Of a stretch of 64,000 nucleotides of DNA, positions 42,093 to 50,483 are shown piece by piece. The notes under the pieces are model-generated. The model saw only the letters and a list, made by a program, of their open reading frames with translations. It had not been told where the DNA came from and searched no databases. The stretch is from Nonomuraea jabiensis. Its GTDB lineage: Bacteria > Actinomycetota > Actinomycetes > Streptosporangiales > Streptosporangiaceae. Both the position numbers and the translations under genes were made by a program. The DNA is taken from NCBI RefSeq assembly GCF_014204795.1, contig NZ_JACHMB010000001.1:8382501-8446500 (forward strand), in the 5' to 3' direction. Within the stretch, counting starts at the first letter, position 1, and each line of letters begins with the position of its first letter.

Positions 42093-43750
42093 ACCCCGCT
42101 ACCGCACTGGCCACGGTCCTGGTCGACGAGCTGGTGCGCTGCGGCCTCACCGACGTGGTGCTGGCCCCCGGCTCGCGCTCCGCCCCCCTGGCGCTGGCGC
42201 TGCACGCCGAGTCGCGGGTGCGCCTGCACGTGCGCATCGACGAGCGGTCGGCGTCGTACCTGGCCCTGGGGCTGGCCAAGCGCGGCGAGCGGCCGGTGGC
42301 GCTGATCTGCTCGTCCGGCACGGCCGTGGCGAACTTCCACCCCGCGGTGATCGAGGCCAGCGAGTCGGGCGTGCCGCTGCTGCTGCTGACCGCCGACCGG
42401 CCGCCCGAGCTGCGCGGCACGGGCGCCAACCAGACGATCGACCAGATCAAGCTGTTCGGCTCGGCGACCCGCTGGTTCGCCGAGGTGGGGGTGCCGGAGG
42501 ACCGTCCCGGCCAGGTCGCCTACTGGCGCTCGCTGGCCTGCCGCGCCTACCAGCGCGCGTCGGGCCCGTCCGACCCGGGGCCCGTGCACCTCAACCTGGC
42601 CTTCAGGGAGCCGCTGATCCCCGACGGCGACACCTCCTGGTCCGAGCCGCTCGACGGCGGCGGCAACGGCCCGTGGGTGCGGGCCAGGGTCGCGCCCCCG
42701 CCCGTCGCCCTGCACATCGCGCCGACCAGGCGCGGCGTGCTGGTGGTCGGCGACGGCGCCGCCAACGTGCGCCGGTACGTGGCGGCGGCGGGCATGGCGG
42801 GCTGGCCGGTGCTGTCGGAGCCCAACGGCGGCGGCCGCTACGGCGACCACGCGATCTCCACCTACCACTACCTGCTGGGCACGCCGGAGTTCGCCGACAC
42901 CCACCGGCCCGACGTGATCGTGACACTGGGGCGGCCGGGGCTGTCCAGGCCGCTGCTGTCGTGGCTGAAGCGGGCCGGGGAGCACATCGTGGTGGCGCCC
43001 GACCTGGGCCGCTGGCCCGACCCGACCCGTTCGGCCACGCAGGTGGCGCAGGCCGTGGAGATCCCGGTGGCGGCCGGCGACGACTCGTGGCTGCACGCCT
43101 GGCGGCAGGCGGACGCGGTGGTCAGGTCGGCCACGGACGCGGTGCTGGACGCCTCGGGCACGAGCGAGCCGCGCCTGGCCAGGGACCTGGTGGACGCGCT
43201 GCCCAACGGCGCGCTGCTGTTCTGCGGCTCCTCGATGCCGATCCGCGACCTGGACCAGGCGATGCGGCCGCGGCGCGGCATCAGGCTGATGGCCAGCAGG
43301 GGCGCCTCCGGCATCGACGGCGTGGTGTCCGCGGCGATGGGCGCGGCGCTGGCGCACAACGGCCCCTCCTACGCGCTGATCGGCGACCTGTCGTTCCTGC
43401 ACGACCAGAACGGGCTGATCCTCGGGCCCCGCGAGCCCCGGCCCGACCTGTGCTTCGTGGTCGTCAACAACGACGGGGGCGGGATCTTCTCGCTGCTGCC
43501 CCAGGCGGCGGTGCGCGACCCGTTCGAGCGGGTGTTCGGCACGCCGCACGGGGTGGACCTCGCGTACGTGGCGGCGGCCACGCGGACGCCGTACACGCTG
43601 GTGGAGGACATCTCCGACCTGTCCAAGGCGCTGCGCGGCGAGGGGCCGCGCGTGGTGGAGGTGCGCACCGACCGCGAGGAGAACGTCCTCGTGCACGCCC
43701 GCCTGCGCGAGGCCGCGCAGGAGGCCGTCCGCTCCTACCTGGAGAGCTAG
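42089..43750 (+). CDS. menD: SEPHCHC synthase (menaquinone)
   Basis: A 553-residue thiamine-diphosphate enzyme joining isochorismate and 2-oxoglutarate. Motifs: APGSRSAPL near the N-terminus, ICSSGTAVANFHPAV, the TPP-binding GDLSFLHDQNGL and NNDGGGIFSLLPQA. The family length is normally about 550-570. It starts at TTG 42089, with GGAGG 7 nt upstream, overlapping the menC stop by 4 nt. With menC and the divergent menE it forms a partial menaquinone cluster. Confidence 0.96.
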   Translation: MNPATALATVLVDELVRCGLTDVVLAPGSRSAPLALALHAESRVRLHVRIDERSASYLALGLAKRGERPVALICSSGTAVANFHPAVIEASESGVPLLLLTADRPPELRGTGANQTIDQIKLFGSATRWFAEVGVPEDRPGQVAYWRSLACRAYQRASGPSDPGPVHLNLAFREPLIPDGDTSWSEPLDGGGNGPWVRARVAPPPVALHIAPTRRGVLVVGDGAANVRRYVAAAGMAGWPVLSEPNGGGRYGDHAISTYHYLLGTPEFADTHRPDVIVTLGRPGLSRPLLSWLKRAGEHIVVAPDLGRWPDPTRSATQVAQAVEIPVAAGDDSWLHAWRQADAVVRSATDAVLDASGTSEPRLARDLVDALPNGALLFCGSSMPIRDLDQAMRPRRGIRLMASRGASGIDGVVSAAMGAALAHNGPSYALIGDLSFLHDQNGLILGPREPRPDLCFVVVNNDGGGIFSLLPQAAVRDPFERVFGTPHGVDLAYVAAATRTPYTLVEDISDLSKALRGEGPRVVEVRTDREENVLVHARLREAAQEAVRSYLES

Positions 43751-44640
43751 CGGCTCAGCACGTCGAGCAGGCGGTTGAGCGGGCCGTCGATGCCGTGGCG
43801 GTCGGCGAGGGCCACGAGGGCCTCGGGGTCGCGCGGCTTGGCCGGCAGGGTGAGGTCGGTGTCGGGCAGCGGCGCGTCGTGGGCAACCTTGACGACGGCG
43901 GGGGCGGCGCTCAGGTAGTCGCGGGCGGCGTCCAGCTTGGTGCGGGCGCCCGCGGGGAAGCCGGCCGTGACGCCCGCGTCGAGGGCCTGGAGCAGGGCGT
44001 CGAGCGAGCCGAAGCGGGTGATGAGGGCGGCGGCGGTCTTCTCGCCGACGCCGGCCACGCCGGGCAGGCCGTCGCTGGGGTCGCCGCGCAGGGTGGCGAA
44101 GTCGGCGTAGGAGCGGCCGGGGATGCCGTACTTGGCGGTGACGAACGCCTCGTCCACGATCTGCAGGTTGCGGATGCCGCGGGCGGTGTAGAGCACGCGT
44201 ACGGGGCGGGCGTCGTCGACGAGCTGGAACAGGTCGCGGTCGCCGGTCACGATGTCCACGGCGCCCGGGGCCCTGTGGGTGAGGGTGCCGATGACGTCGT
44301 CGGCCTCGTAGCCGGGCGACTCCAGGCGGGCGATGCCGAGCGCGTCGAGCACGTCCTGGATGACGGCGATCTGCGGGACGAGCGCCTCGGGGACCTCCTC
44401 GGTGTCGCCGTGGGCGACGCGGTGCGCCTTGTACGTCGGGATCGCCTGGACGCGGAAGGCGGGCCGCCAGTCGGCGTCCATCGTGGCCGCGAGCTCGGTG
44501 GGGGAGTGCTGGCGGACGAGAGTGGCGATCATGTCGATGAGTCCGCGCACGGCGTTGACCGGGGAGCCGTCCGGGCCCTTGATCGACTCCGGCACGCCGA
44601 AGAAGGCGCGGAAGTAGAGCGACGGGGTGTCGAGAAGCAT
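43747..44640 (-). CDS. 5'-3' exonuclease (PolI small-domain type)
   Basis: A 297-residue stand-alone FEN/5'-nuclease, similar to the N-terminal domain of DNA polymerase I. Metal ligands are seen in LLDTPSLYFRAFFG, AATMDADWRPAFR, YEADDVIGTLTHRA and VTGDRDLFQLV, followed by the helix-hairpin-helix DGLPGVAGVGEKTAA. It removes 5' flaps or RNA primers. Such separate exonucleases are common in actinomycetes besides PolA. The ATG shares one base with the stop of the upstream gene (44640), so they are co-translated; a GTG 6 nt earlier is a possible alternative. It converges with menD, overlapping its end by 4 bp. Confidence 0.93.
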   Translation of the reverse strand: MLLDTPSLYFRAFFGVPESIKGPDGSPVNAVRGLIDMIATLVRQHSPTELAATMDADWRPAFRVQAIPTYKAHRVAHGDTEEVPEALVPQIAVIQDVLDALGIARLESPGYEADDVIGTLTHRAPGAVDIVTGDRDLFQLVDDARPVRVLYTARGIRNLQIVDEAFVTAKYGIPGRSYADFATLRGDPSDGLPGVAGVGEKTAAALITRFGSLDALLQALDAGVTAGFPAGARTKLDAARDYLSAAPAVVKVAHDAPLPDTDLTLPAKPRDPEALVALADRHGIDGPLNRLLDVLSR

Positions 44641-45926
44641 CAGCACGGGTCTATGGTCGCACCCCTGACGAGCGGTTCCGTGCTCTGTGCCGGTATGGAG
44701 ACCGCCAGCAGGCAGGCGTCGTCCTCGGGGTTCGGGCCGCCGATGTCGGCCAGGAGGTGGTCGAGCCCGGCGTCCAGCTCGCGGGCGGGCACGTCGCGGG
44801 CGGCGGCCAGGACCAGGTCGAGGCCGACGTCGATGTCGCGGGTGCGCCGCTCGACCAGCCCGTCGGTGAACAGCAGCAGCAGGTCCCCGGGCAGCAGCCG
44901 GGTGGTGGCCAGCTCGTACGGGCGGCCCGAGGTGGCGCCGAGCAGCACGCCGCGGGGCTGGTCGAGCTGGCGGGCGACCCCGTCGCGCACGAGGATGGGC
45001 GCCAGGTTGCCCGCCTGGCCCCAGGCGAACACCCGGGTCTCCGGGTCCAGATGGCCGATGATCGCCGTGGCGGTGGTCTCCTTGAGCTGGTGCAGGACGA
45101 GGTCGTTCAGCAGGGTGAGCAGCCGGTGGGCGGGCAGGCCGGTCATGGCCAGGCCGACGAGGGCGTGGCGGAGCTGGGCCATGTGGGCGATGGCGGGCAG
45201 GCCGTGGCCGGAGACGTCGCCGATGGCCAGCAGCAGCCGGCCGTCGGGGGCGGGCGCGGCCTCGAACCAGTCGCCGCCCAGGCTCGCGGTCTTCTCGGCG
45301 GGCACGTACCGGACCGCGATCGTGGTGTGCGGCAGGTCGAGGCATCCGACATGCTCGGGGAGTATGGCCTCGCGCAGGGCCAGCATGACGTGGCGCTCCT
45401 CGGCGGCCTGCTCGCGGGCCTCGAGGAGCTGGCGGCGCGACTCCGACATCATGCGCTCGGCGCGGCGGCGGCCGGTGATGTCCTGGATGACGCCGTGCAG
45501 GCCGATGGGGCCGCCGGGGGCCATGAGGGGTTCGAGGACGACGCGCAGGTCGCGCAGCTCGCCGCGGCGCCGGATGCGGAACTCGGCCTGGACCGGCTCG
45601 ACGCTCTCCACGGCCGACCACAGGAGCCGGTCGAGCGTGCCCATGTCCGCCTGCTCGACGTGCTTGGCCAGGTCGGGCAGGGCGATCGGGCCGTCGGCCG
45701 GGTCGCGGCCGAAGATCAGGTAGACCTGGTCGGACCAGATCGTCTCGCCGCTGTGCATGTGCCATTCCGCCCAGCCCATGTTGCCGAGCCGCTGGGCGTG
45801 CGCCAACCGTGCGGCGAGCATCTCGGCGTCGTTCTCGGAGCCAGTGTGGCCTTTGTTGCTGTTGTGGCCGAGCGGCTCGGCCGCGCCTGCGACGTCGACC
45901 ATGGTCCCACTTTCAAAGATGGACAA
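44640..45926 (-). CDS. PAS domain SpoIIE-type PP2C phosphatase
   Basis: A 428-residue signalling protein. A PAS/PAC domain (about 45-155; MGWAEWHMHSGETIWSDQVY, HGVIQDITGRRR) is joined by a coiled coil (RQLLEAREQAAEERHVML) to a SpoIIE-type phosphatase (about 190-420) with GGDWFEAAP, AIGDVSGHGL, LFTDGLVERR and EDDACLL. Metal-binding aspartates are all present, so it should be active, probably on an anti-sigma antagonist. It has no membrane helix. Start is TTG 45926 or ATG 45902; neither is strong. No anti-sigma or antagonist gene is adjacent. It is followed immediately by the 5'-3' exonuclease. Confidence 0.9.
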   Translation of the reverse strand: MSIFESGTMVDVAGAAEPLGHNSNKGHTGSENDAEMLAARLAHAQRLGNMGWAEWHMHSGETIWSDQVYLIFGRDPADGPIALPDLAKHVEQADMGTLDRLLWSAVESVEPVQAEFRIRRRGELRDLRVVLEPLMAPGGPIGLHGVIQDITGRRRAERMMSESRRQLLEAREQAAEERHVMLALREAILPEHVGCLDLPHTTIAVRYVPAEKTASLGGDWFEAAPAPDGRLLLAIGDVSGHGLPAIAHMAQLRHALVGLAMTGLPAHRLLTLLNDLVLHQLKETTATAIIGHLDPETRVFAWGQAGNLAPILVRDGVARQLDQPRGVLLGATSGRPYELATTRLLPGDLLLLFTDGLVERRTRDIDVGLDLVLAAARDVPARELDAGLDHLLADIGGPNPEDDACLLAVSIPAQSTEPLVRGATIDPC

Positions 45927-46022
45927 TTGACCCTACACTACGTGATCAATCTTGAACGGAGTGTAGCGGGGGCTTGCCGTGTTGTGAGAGCTTTTCGCGG
46001 ATTTTAGGCGGCGCGGTCCGAG

Positions 46023-46028
46023 TAGATT
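46023..46028 (+). promoter_or_regulatory. -10 box of the M24 peptidase gene, leaderless start
   Basis: TAGATT (46023-46028) lies 7 nt before GTG 46036 and there is no ribosome site, so the message probably starts at the GTG. Confidence 0.45.
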
Positions 46029-46035
46029 ATGGGCT

Positions 46036-47145
46036 GTGACGTCCTCAGATCTGTATCCCGTGTCCCGTCTCACCGCCGTCCAGGAGGCCACCGCCAAGGC
46101 CGGTCTCGACGCCCTTTTGCTGACGCCCGGCCCCGACTTGCGCTACGTGAGCGGCTACGAGGCCAAGCCGCTGGAGCGGCTGACGTGTCTCGTGGTGCCC
46201 GCCTCCGGCGAGCCGTACATGATGGTGCCCCGGCTGGAGCTGCCCGCGGCGCAGGCGTCGCCCGCCTCGCGGCTGGGGCTGGAGTTCGTGGCGTGGGACG
46301 AGACCGACGACCCGTACGCCATCGCGGCGGCGCGGCTCGGGCAGGTCGGGAAGGTGGGCCTGGCCGACCGGATGTGGGCCATGTCGTCGCTGCGCTTCCG
46401 CGAGGTGCTGCCGGGCGCGGAGCAGGTGCTGGCCGGGACCGTGCTGAGGGAGCTGCGCATGCGCAAGTCGGCCGCCGAGGTGGCGGCGCTGCGCGAGGCG
46501 GGGGAGGCGATCGACGCGGTGCACCGGCGGGTGCCGGAGTTCCTGCGTGCCGGGCGCACCGAGCGCGAGGTGGGCCGGGACATCGCCGAGGCGATCCTGG
46601 CGACCGGCCACTCGACCGTCGACTTCGTCATCGTCGCCTCCGGGCCCAACGGGGCCAGCCCCCACCACGACGTCTCCGACCGGGTGATCCAGGCCGGGGA
46701 GCCGGTCGTGGTGGACATCGGCGGGCAGCTGCACAACGGCTACTGCTCCGACTCGACGCGCACGTACAGCGTCGGCGAGCCGCCCGCGGACTTCGCCGCG
46801 TACTACGAGGTGCTGCGGCGGGCCCAGGACGCGGCCTGCGCGGCGGTGCGGCCGGGCGTCTCCTGCGAGTCGATCGACGCGGCCGCCCGCGACATCATCG
46901 CCGAGGCGGGCTACGGCGAGTACTTCATTCACCGCACCGGCCACGGCATCGGGATCGAGACGCACGAGGAGCCGTACATCGTCTCCGGCAACGGCGAGCC
47001 GATGGAGCCCGGCTTCGCGTTCTCCGTGGAGCCCGGGATCTACCTGCCCGGCAGCCACGGGGCGCGGATCGAGGACATCGTGGTCTGCACCGACACGGGC
47101 GCCGAGCGGCTCAACAACACCCCGCGCGACCTCGTCATCGTGTAG
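46036..47145 (+). CDS. M24 family Xaa-Pro peptidase
   Basis: A 369-residue aminopeptidase P/prolidase-like enzyme. The N-terminal creatinase domain (about 1-130) is followed by the pita-bread catalytic domain. The five metal ligands are visible: Asp in VVVDIGGQLHNGY, Asp in CSDSTRTY, His in HRTGHGIGIETHEE, Glu in SVEPGIYLPG and Glu in GARIEDIVV. It should cleave X-Pro bonds in the cytoplasm. The gene starts at GTG 46036, probably on a leaderless mRNA, and is followed 3 nt later by a phosphatase gene. Confidence 0.95.
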   Translation: MTSSDLYPVSRLTAVQEATAKAGLDALLLTPGPDLRYVSGYEAKPLERLTCLVVPASGEPYMMVPRLELPAAQASPASRLGLEFVAWDETDDPYAIAAARLGQVGKVGLADRMWAMSSLRFREVLPGAEQVLAGTVLRELRMRKSAAEVAALREAGEAIDAVHRRVPEFLRAGRTEREVGRDIAEAILATGHSTVDFVIVASGPNGASPHHDVSDRVIQAGEPVVVDIGGQLHNGYCSDSTRTYSVGEPPADFAAYYEVLRRAQDAACAAVRPGVSCESIDAAARDIIAEAGYGEYFIHRTGHGIGIETHEEPYIVSGNGEPMEPGFAFSVEPGIYLPGSHGARIEDIVVCTDTGAERLNNTPRDLVIV

Positions 47146-47148
47146 ACG

Positions 47149-47910
47149 GTGTTCGCGAAGGTCACCTGGGCCAGCAGGCCCGGGTCCGGGCGGCCCAACG
47201 AGGACCTGGTGCTCGCGGGGCCGTCGTGGATCGTCGTCCTCGACGGGGCGACCGCCGCGCCCGGGGTCGCCGGCGGGTGCGCGCACGACGTGCCGTGGCT
47301 GGTGGGGCGGCTCGGGGACGCGCTGGCGGCGGGGCTGAGCGCCGATCACGACCGGCCGCTGGCGGAGATCCTGGAGGCGGCCATCGAGACGACGATGGCC
47401 GCCCATTCCGGCACCTGCGACCTGGACGATCCCGACTCGCCGTCCTCGACGGTGGCCATGGTGCGCGCAGGCCGGAACGGGGTCGAATATCTCGTGCTGG
47501 GCGATTCGCCCGTCGTCTTCTCGCTGGCGGGCGGCGGGGTCCGGGTGGTGAGCGACGACCGGGTCGAGGGCCTGCCGGGCGGGCGGCCGTACACGGTGGA
47601 GCTGGTGCGGCGGATGCGCAACGCGCCCGGCGGGTTCTGGGTGGCGGGCAGCCGCCCGGAGGCGGCCCGGCAGGGGCTGTGCGGCGTCGTGGCGGACGCG
47701 CGCGGCGTGGGCGTGCTCACCGACGGGGTGTCGCGGCTCGTCGAGTGGTACGGGTGGAGCTGGCGCGACCTCGTGACGGCGCTGGACGGGCAGGGGCCCG
47801 AGGCGGTGATCGCGGCGGTCAGGGAGCGGGAGCGGCGCCGGGGGCCCGTACGCGGGAAGCGGCACGACGACGCCACCGCGGCCTGGACCCGGGTCGGCGC
47901 CCGGCACTGA
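47149..47910 (+). CDS. PP2C-like Ser/Thr phosphatase family protein
   Basis: A 253-residue protein of the PPM/PP2C fold. Signature pieces are SGRPNEDLV, VLDGAT, SSTVAMVRAG, LVLGDSPVV, VLTDGVSRLVE and KRHDDATAA; most metal-binding aspartates are there, though the first motif lacks the usual Asp-Gly. Activity is likely but not certain. It starts at GTG 47149, 3 nt after the M24 peptidase gene, so they are co-transcribed. There is no kinase gene nearby. Confidence 0.85.
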   Translation: MFAKVTWASRPGSGRPNEDLVLAGPSWIVVLDGATAAPGVAGGCAHDVPWLVGRLGDALAAGLSADHDRPLAEILEAAIETTMAAHSGTCDLDDPDSPSSTVAMVRAGRNGVEYLVLGDSPVVFSLAGGGVRVVSDDRVEGLPGGRPYTVELVRRMRNAPGGFWVAGSRPEAARQGLCGVVADARGVGVLTDGVSRLVEWYGWSWRDLVTALDGQGPEAVIAAVRERERRRGPVRGKRHDDATAAWTRVGARH

Positions 47911-47928
47911 GGTGTGGGGGCCAGGCGG

Positions 47929-48414
47929 TCAGATGAGGATCCAGGTGGTCACCACGGGGCCGCCGTGACCGGGGCTGACCCGCAGCCGCAGCGGGCCGGG
48001 CGCGAGCTCGCCCGTGGTGAACCGGCCCAGCTCGTCCGCGCACACCGGCGTGCCACCGTCCCGCCGCTGCACCACGATCTCGGCGGGCCTGCCGCCCGAC
48101 ACCCGCCCCACCAGCCGCCGGCCGGTCACCTCCAGCTCCACGACGACCTCCCCGGCGGCGAACGACAGCAGCCGCGCCCGGCCCCCGCCGCGCACCCGGG
48201 TGGCCGACAGCTCCTCCCACGAGTCGAACGTCAGCTCGGCCAGCTCCGCGTCCAGGGACCTGAGCGCGTAGGCCAGCATCGCCTCCTCGAACAGCCCGGC
48301 CGGGACCGGGTCCAGCCGCTCGGCCGCGGCCCGCAGCCGCTCCTCCAGCTCCAGGTCCCCGTCATCCATGGAGCCGTCCATGGCGCCGTCCATGGCGTCG
48401 TCCACGCCGTTCAC
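47929..48414 (-). CDS. Small partner protein of the ECF sigma factor
   Basis: A 161-residue protein whose GTG (48414) overlaps the sigma-factor stop as GTGA (48411-48414). The N-terminus holds a short Asp/Met/Gly repeat (DDAMDGAMDGSMDD); then there is a helical part (ERLRAAAERLDPVPAGLFEEA) and a beta-rich C-terminal half (about 65-160) of CarboxypepD_reg/transthyretin type. It has no membrane helix and no zinc-binding anti-sigma motif (HxxxCxxC). Because of its coupling with the sigma gene it may regulate that factor, but this is inference. The same gene order (ECF sigma, short partner, S8 peptidase, CHAT protein) is seen in other actinobacteria. Confidence 0.72.
   Translation of the reverse strand: MNGVDDAMDGAMDGSMDDGDLELEERLRAAAERLDPVPAGLFEEAMLAYALRSLDAELAELTFDSWEELSATRVRGGGRARLLSFAAGEVVVELEVTGRRLVGRVSGGRPAEIVVQRRDGGTPVCADELGRFTTGELAPGPLRLRVSPGHGGPVVTTWILI
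48366..48404 (-). repeat. 12-bp in-frame repeat in the sigma-partner gene
   Basis: About three 12-bp units containing GTCCATGG encode the MDDAMDGAMDGSMDD stretch at the N-terminus of the partner protein. Variation in copy number would keep the frame. Confidence 0.7.
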
Positions 48415-48992
48415 CCCCGGATGCCGTTCACGCCGCGCCGGTTCATCAGGGCGGCCAGCCGCTTGAGGCACCGGCCCCTGTTGGGGCCGATGCTGCCGAC
48501 CGGCATGTCCAGCCCGTCCGCGATCTCCTGATAGCTCGGCCGCGGCTCGGCGATGAGGACGCGCAGCAGCCGCCTGCAGCGCTCCGGCAGCTCCTCGAAC
48601 GCGCTCCACAGCTCCTGCTCGCGCGCGGCCTGCTCGCTCGCCTCCTCGGCCTCCAGCAGCAGGAGCTCGGGCGAGCGCTCGTCGGCGTGGAGGCCCATCA
48701 GCTCCAGGTCGCCGACCGGCAGGGCCCGGCCGCTGGTGCGCAGGACCCGCAGCGCCTCGTGCCTGGCGGTGCTGGCCAGCCAGGAGCCGGCCCGCTCGGG
48801 CTCCCGGAGCCTGGTCAGGTGCTCGGCGAAGCGGTACCACGTCGTCTGGCACACGTCCTGGGCGTCGGAGTCGTTCACGAGGTAGCCCCGCGCCACGGCC
48901 CACACCAGCCCGCTGTAGCGCTGGTAGAGCTCCTTCCACGCCCCAGCGTCGCCGTCCGCGGCAGCCGCGACCAGGGTTGCGGTGTCGTCCAC
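48411..48992 (-). CDS. ECF-type RNA polymerase sigma factor
   Basis: A 193-residue sigma factor with only regions 2 and 4. Region 2 (about 18-88) has YQRYSGLVWAVARGY, SDAQDVCQTTWYRF and GSWLASTARHEALRV; region 4 (about 125-180) has LPERCRRLLRVLIAEPRPSY and IADGLDMPVGSIGPNRGRCL. The start is GTG 48992 with GGGAG upstream. Its stop overlaps the start of the partner protein by 4 nt. The gene lies 73 nt downstream of the S8 peptidase gene on the same strand, so the three may form one operon. No membrane anti-sigma factor is adjacent. Confidence 0.92.
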   Translation of the reverse strand: MDDTATLVAAAADGDAGAWKELYQRYSGLVWAVARGYLVNDSDAQDVCQTTWYRFAEHLTRLREPERAGSWLASTARHEALRVLRTSGRALPVGDLELMGLHADERSPELLLLEAEEASEQAAREQELWSAFEELPERCRRLLRVLIAEPRPSYQEIADGLDMPVGSIGPNRGRCLKRLAALMNRRGVNGIRG

Positions 48993-49065
48993 TGCGGCGG
49001 CTCCCTATATCTGGGCGGGAAGCCCAATATATTTCGCATACCGCCGCCGGGCTGGCAACTCGCCA

Positions 49066-50403
49066 TCATCGGAGAAAACCGCTCAGATCCGGTACGGACA
49101 GCCGCCCCGCGAGGAGCTGCGCCGCGGCCACCCGCGAGGACACCTGCTCCTGCGACATGCGGGCCGCGATCATCCCGGCCACGATCGGCGTGGCGAACGA
49201 CGTGCCGCTCCAGGCCGCCAGGCCGGTGAAGGTGGCCTTGTCGCCCTCCTGCAGCGTGGCCAGGCAGGTGCAGCCGGGGTAGTGGGCCGGGTCGGCGAAG
49301 CGGCAGGTGGTGCGGTGCGGGTAGCCGTACTGGTAGGGGCCGGAGGTGAAGGCGTTGACCAGGCGCTCGCCCGGCGCGTACACCGTGACCCAGTCTCCGT
49401 GGTTGCTGAAGCAGGCCCGGCCGAGCCCGTCCTCGCGCAGCGCGCCCACCGACAGCACCGCGTCGCCGGAGGCGTTGACCGGCTCCGTGGCGAACGCGGC
49501 CGGCCAGAACGGCAGCGTCTCGCCGTCGTTGCCCGCCGCGGCCACCAGGAGCGTGCCGGGGTGGGCGGCCAGCTCGTCCACGAAGTCGGCCAGGCCGAGC
49601 AGCGCGCTCGCGTCGGCGGTCCTGGTGCCGGCCGACAGGGAGACGATGTCCGGCCAGCCGTGCTCGTCCAGGATCCCCAGCAGGGTCTGGCCCAGCTCGT
49701 CCTCCAGGGCGGCGCCCGCGTACGGGAAGGCGTTGTAGACGCGCACGTCGGCGGCGGGCGCCACGCAGCGCAGCACGCCGGCGATGAACGTGCCGTGGCC
49801 CACGTACGGCTTGATGAGGCCGTCGGGGTCGAGCTCGTCGCCCGGGGCGGTGACGTCGCCGTCCACCTTGGGAATGTTCGGGATGCCCGAGCTCCCGGCC
49901 AGCCACTGGTGGTCGAGGTAGTCGTGGACGAGGCCGGTGTCGAGGACGGCGACGCTCACCCCCGCGCCGCGGTCGCGGCCGGACAGGGGCGGGTTGAGCG
50001 GCCCGGCGCTCGGGACCGGCTCGTCGCCGGGGCACAGGTTGACGCCCGCGACGGTGACGAAGTGGACCAGGCTCGACGCGATGTCCTCGCGGGCGAGCTG
50101 CTCGACGGTCCGGTGCAGGTCCCTGGAGCCGACGGCGAGCCGGCGCGTGGAAATCCGACCGGCGCTTCTCGCCCCGGCCACGCGGACCGCGTCGGGGCCC
50201 GGCTGCAGGCGCTGGACGGCGGCGGCGGCCCGGCCCGCGTCGGCGTCGCGCACCAGGACGTGCCCGGCGAGGTGGGCGAACCGCGGCTGCACCGCGGATC
50301 CCGGCGCGGCCCCTTCGGGACCCGCGACCGCGCGCATGCCGTCCGGCAGCGCCGCGTTGAGTATCTCCAGCTGCTCCCAGAACCGGGTGTCCGACGGTGT
50401 CAT
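49066..50403 (-). CDS. Cytoplasmic subtilisin-like S8 peptidase of the ECF-CHAT locus
   Basis: A 445-residue subtilase without signal peptide or membrane helix. The catalytic triad is intact: Asp155 (VAVLDTGLVHDY), His203 (YVGHGTFIAGV) and Ser402 (WSGTSFATPIVA), with AAAGNDGE as oxyanion Asn region. The first about 130 residues form a separate domain with no recognised homology. Cytoplasmic subtilases are uncommon; a role in regulated proteolysis is suggested by the neighbouring ECF sigma and CHAT genes. ATG 50403 is preferred to GTG 50409 because the purine-rich AGGAGGAAAGAGG lies at the right distance. It is divergent from the CHAT gene over an 80-bp region. Confidence 0.9.
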   Translation of the reverse strand: MTPSDTRFWEQLEILNAALPDGMRAVAGPEGAAPGSAVQPRFAHLAGHVLVRDADAGRAAAAVQRLQPGPDAVRVAGARSAGRISTRRLAVGSRDLHRTVEQLAREDIASSLVHFVTVAGVNLCPGDEPVPSAGPLNPPLSGRDRGAGVSVAVLDTGLVHDYLDHQWLAGSSGIPNIPKVDGDVTAPGDELDPDGLIKPYVGHGTFIAGVLRCVAPAADVRVYNAFPYAGAALEDELGQTLLGILDEHGWPDIVSLSAGTRTADASALLGLADFVDELAAHPGTLLVAAAGNDGETLPFWPAAFATEPVNASGDAVLSVGALREDGLGRACFSNHGDWVTVYAPGERLVNAFTSGPYQYGYPHRTTCRFADPAHYPGCTCLATLQEGDKATFTGLAAWSGTSFATPIVAGMIAARMSQEQVSSRVAAAQLLAGRLSVPDLSGFLR

Positions 50404-50450
50404 CCCCACCTCTTTCCTCCTGGCGTACGTATGTATGAGGCATCACCGGG

Positions 50451-50467
50451 CCTGCTGATACAGCAGG
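50451..50467. promoter_or_regulatory. Palindrome in the shared S8/CHAT promoter region
   Basis: CCTGCTG (50451-50457) is perfectly inverted at 50461-50467 with a 3-nt centre, inside the 80-bp divergent region. It lies just upstream of the -10 box of the CHAT gene, so a bound protein would affect both promoters. Confidence 0.55.
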
Positions 50468-50471
50468 GGTC

Positions 50472-50477
50472 TACGAT
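50472..50477 (+). promoter_or_regulatory. -10 box of the CHAT gene, leaderless start
   Basis: TACGAT (50472-50477) is 6 nt before GTG 50484 and no ribosome site is present, so the CHAT message probably begins at its start codon. Confidence 0.5.
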
Positions 50478-50483
50478 CGTTCC

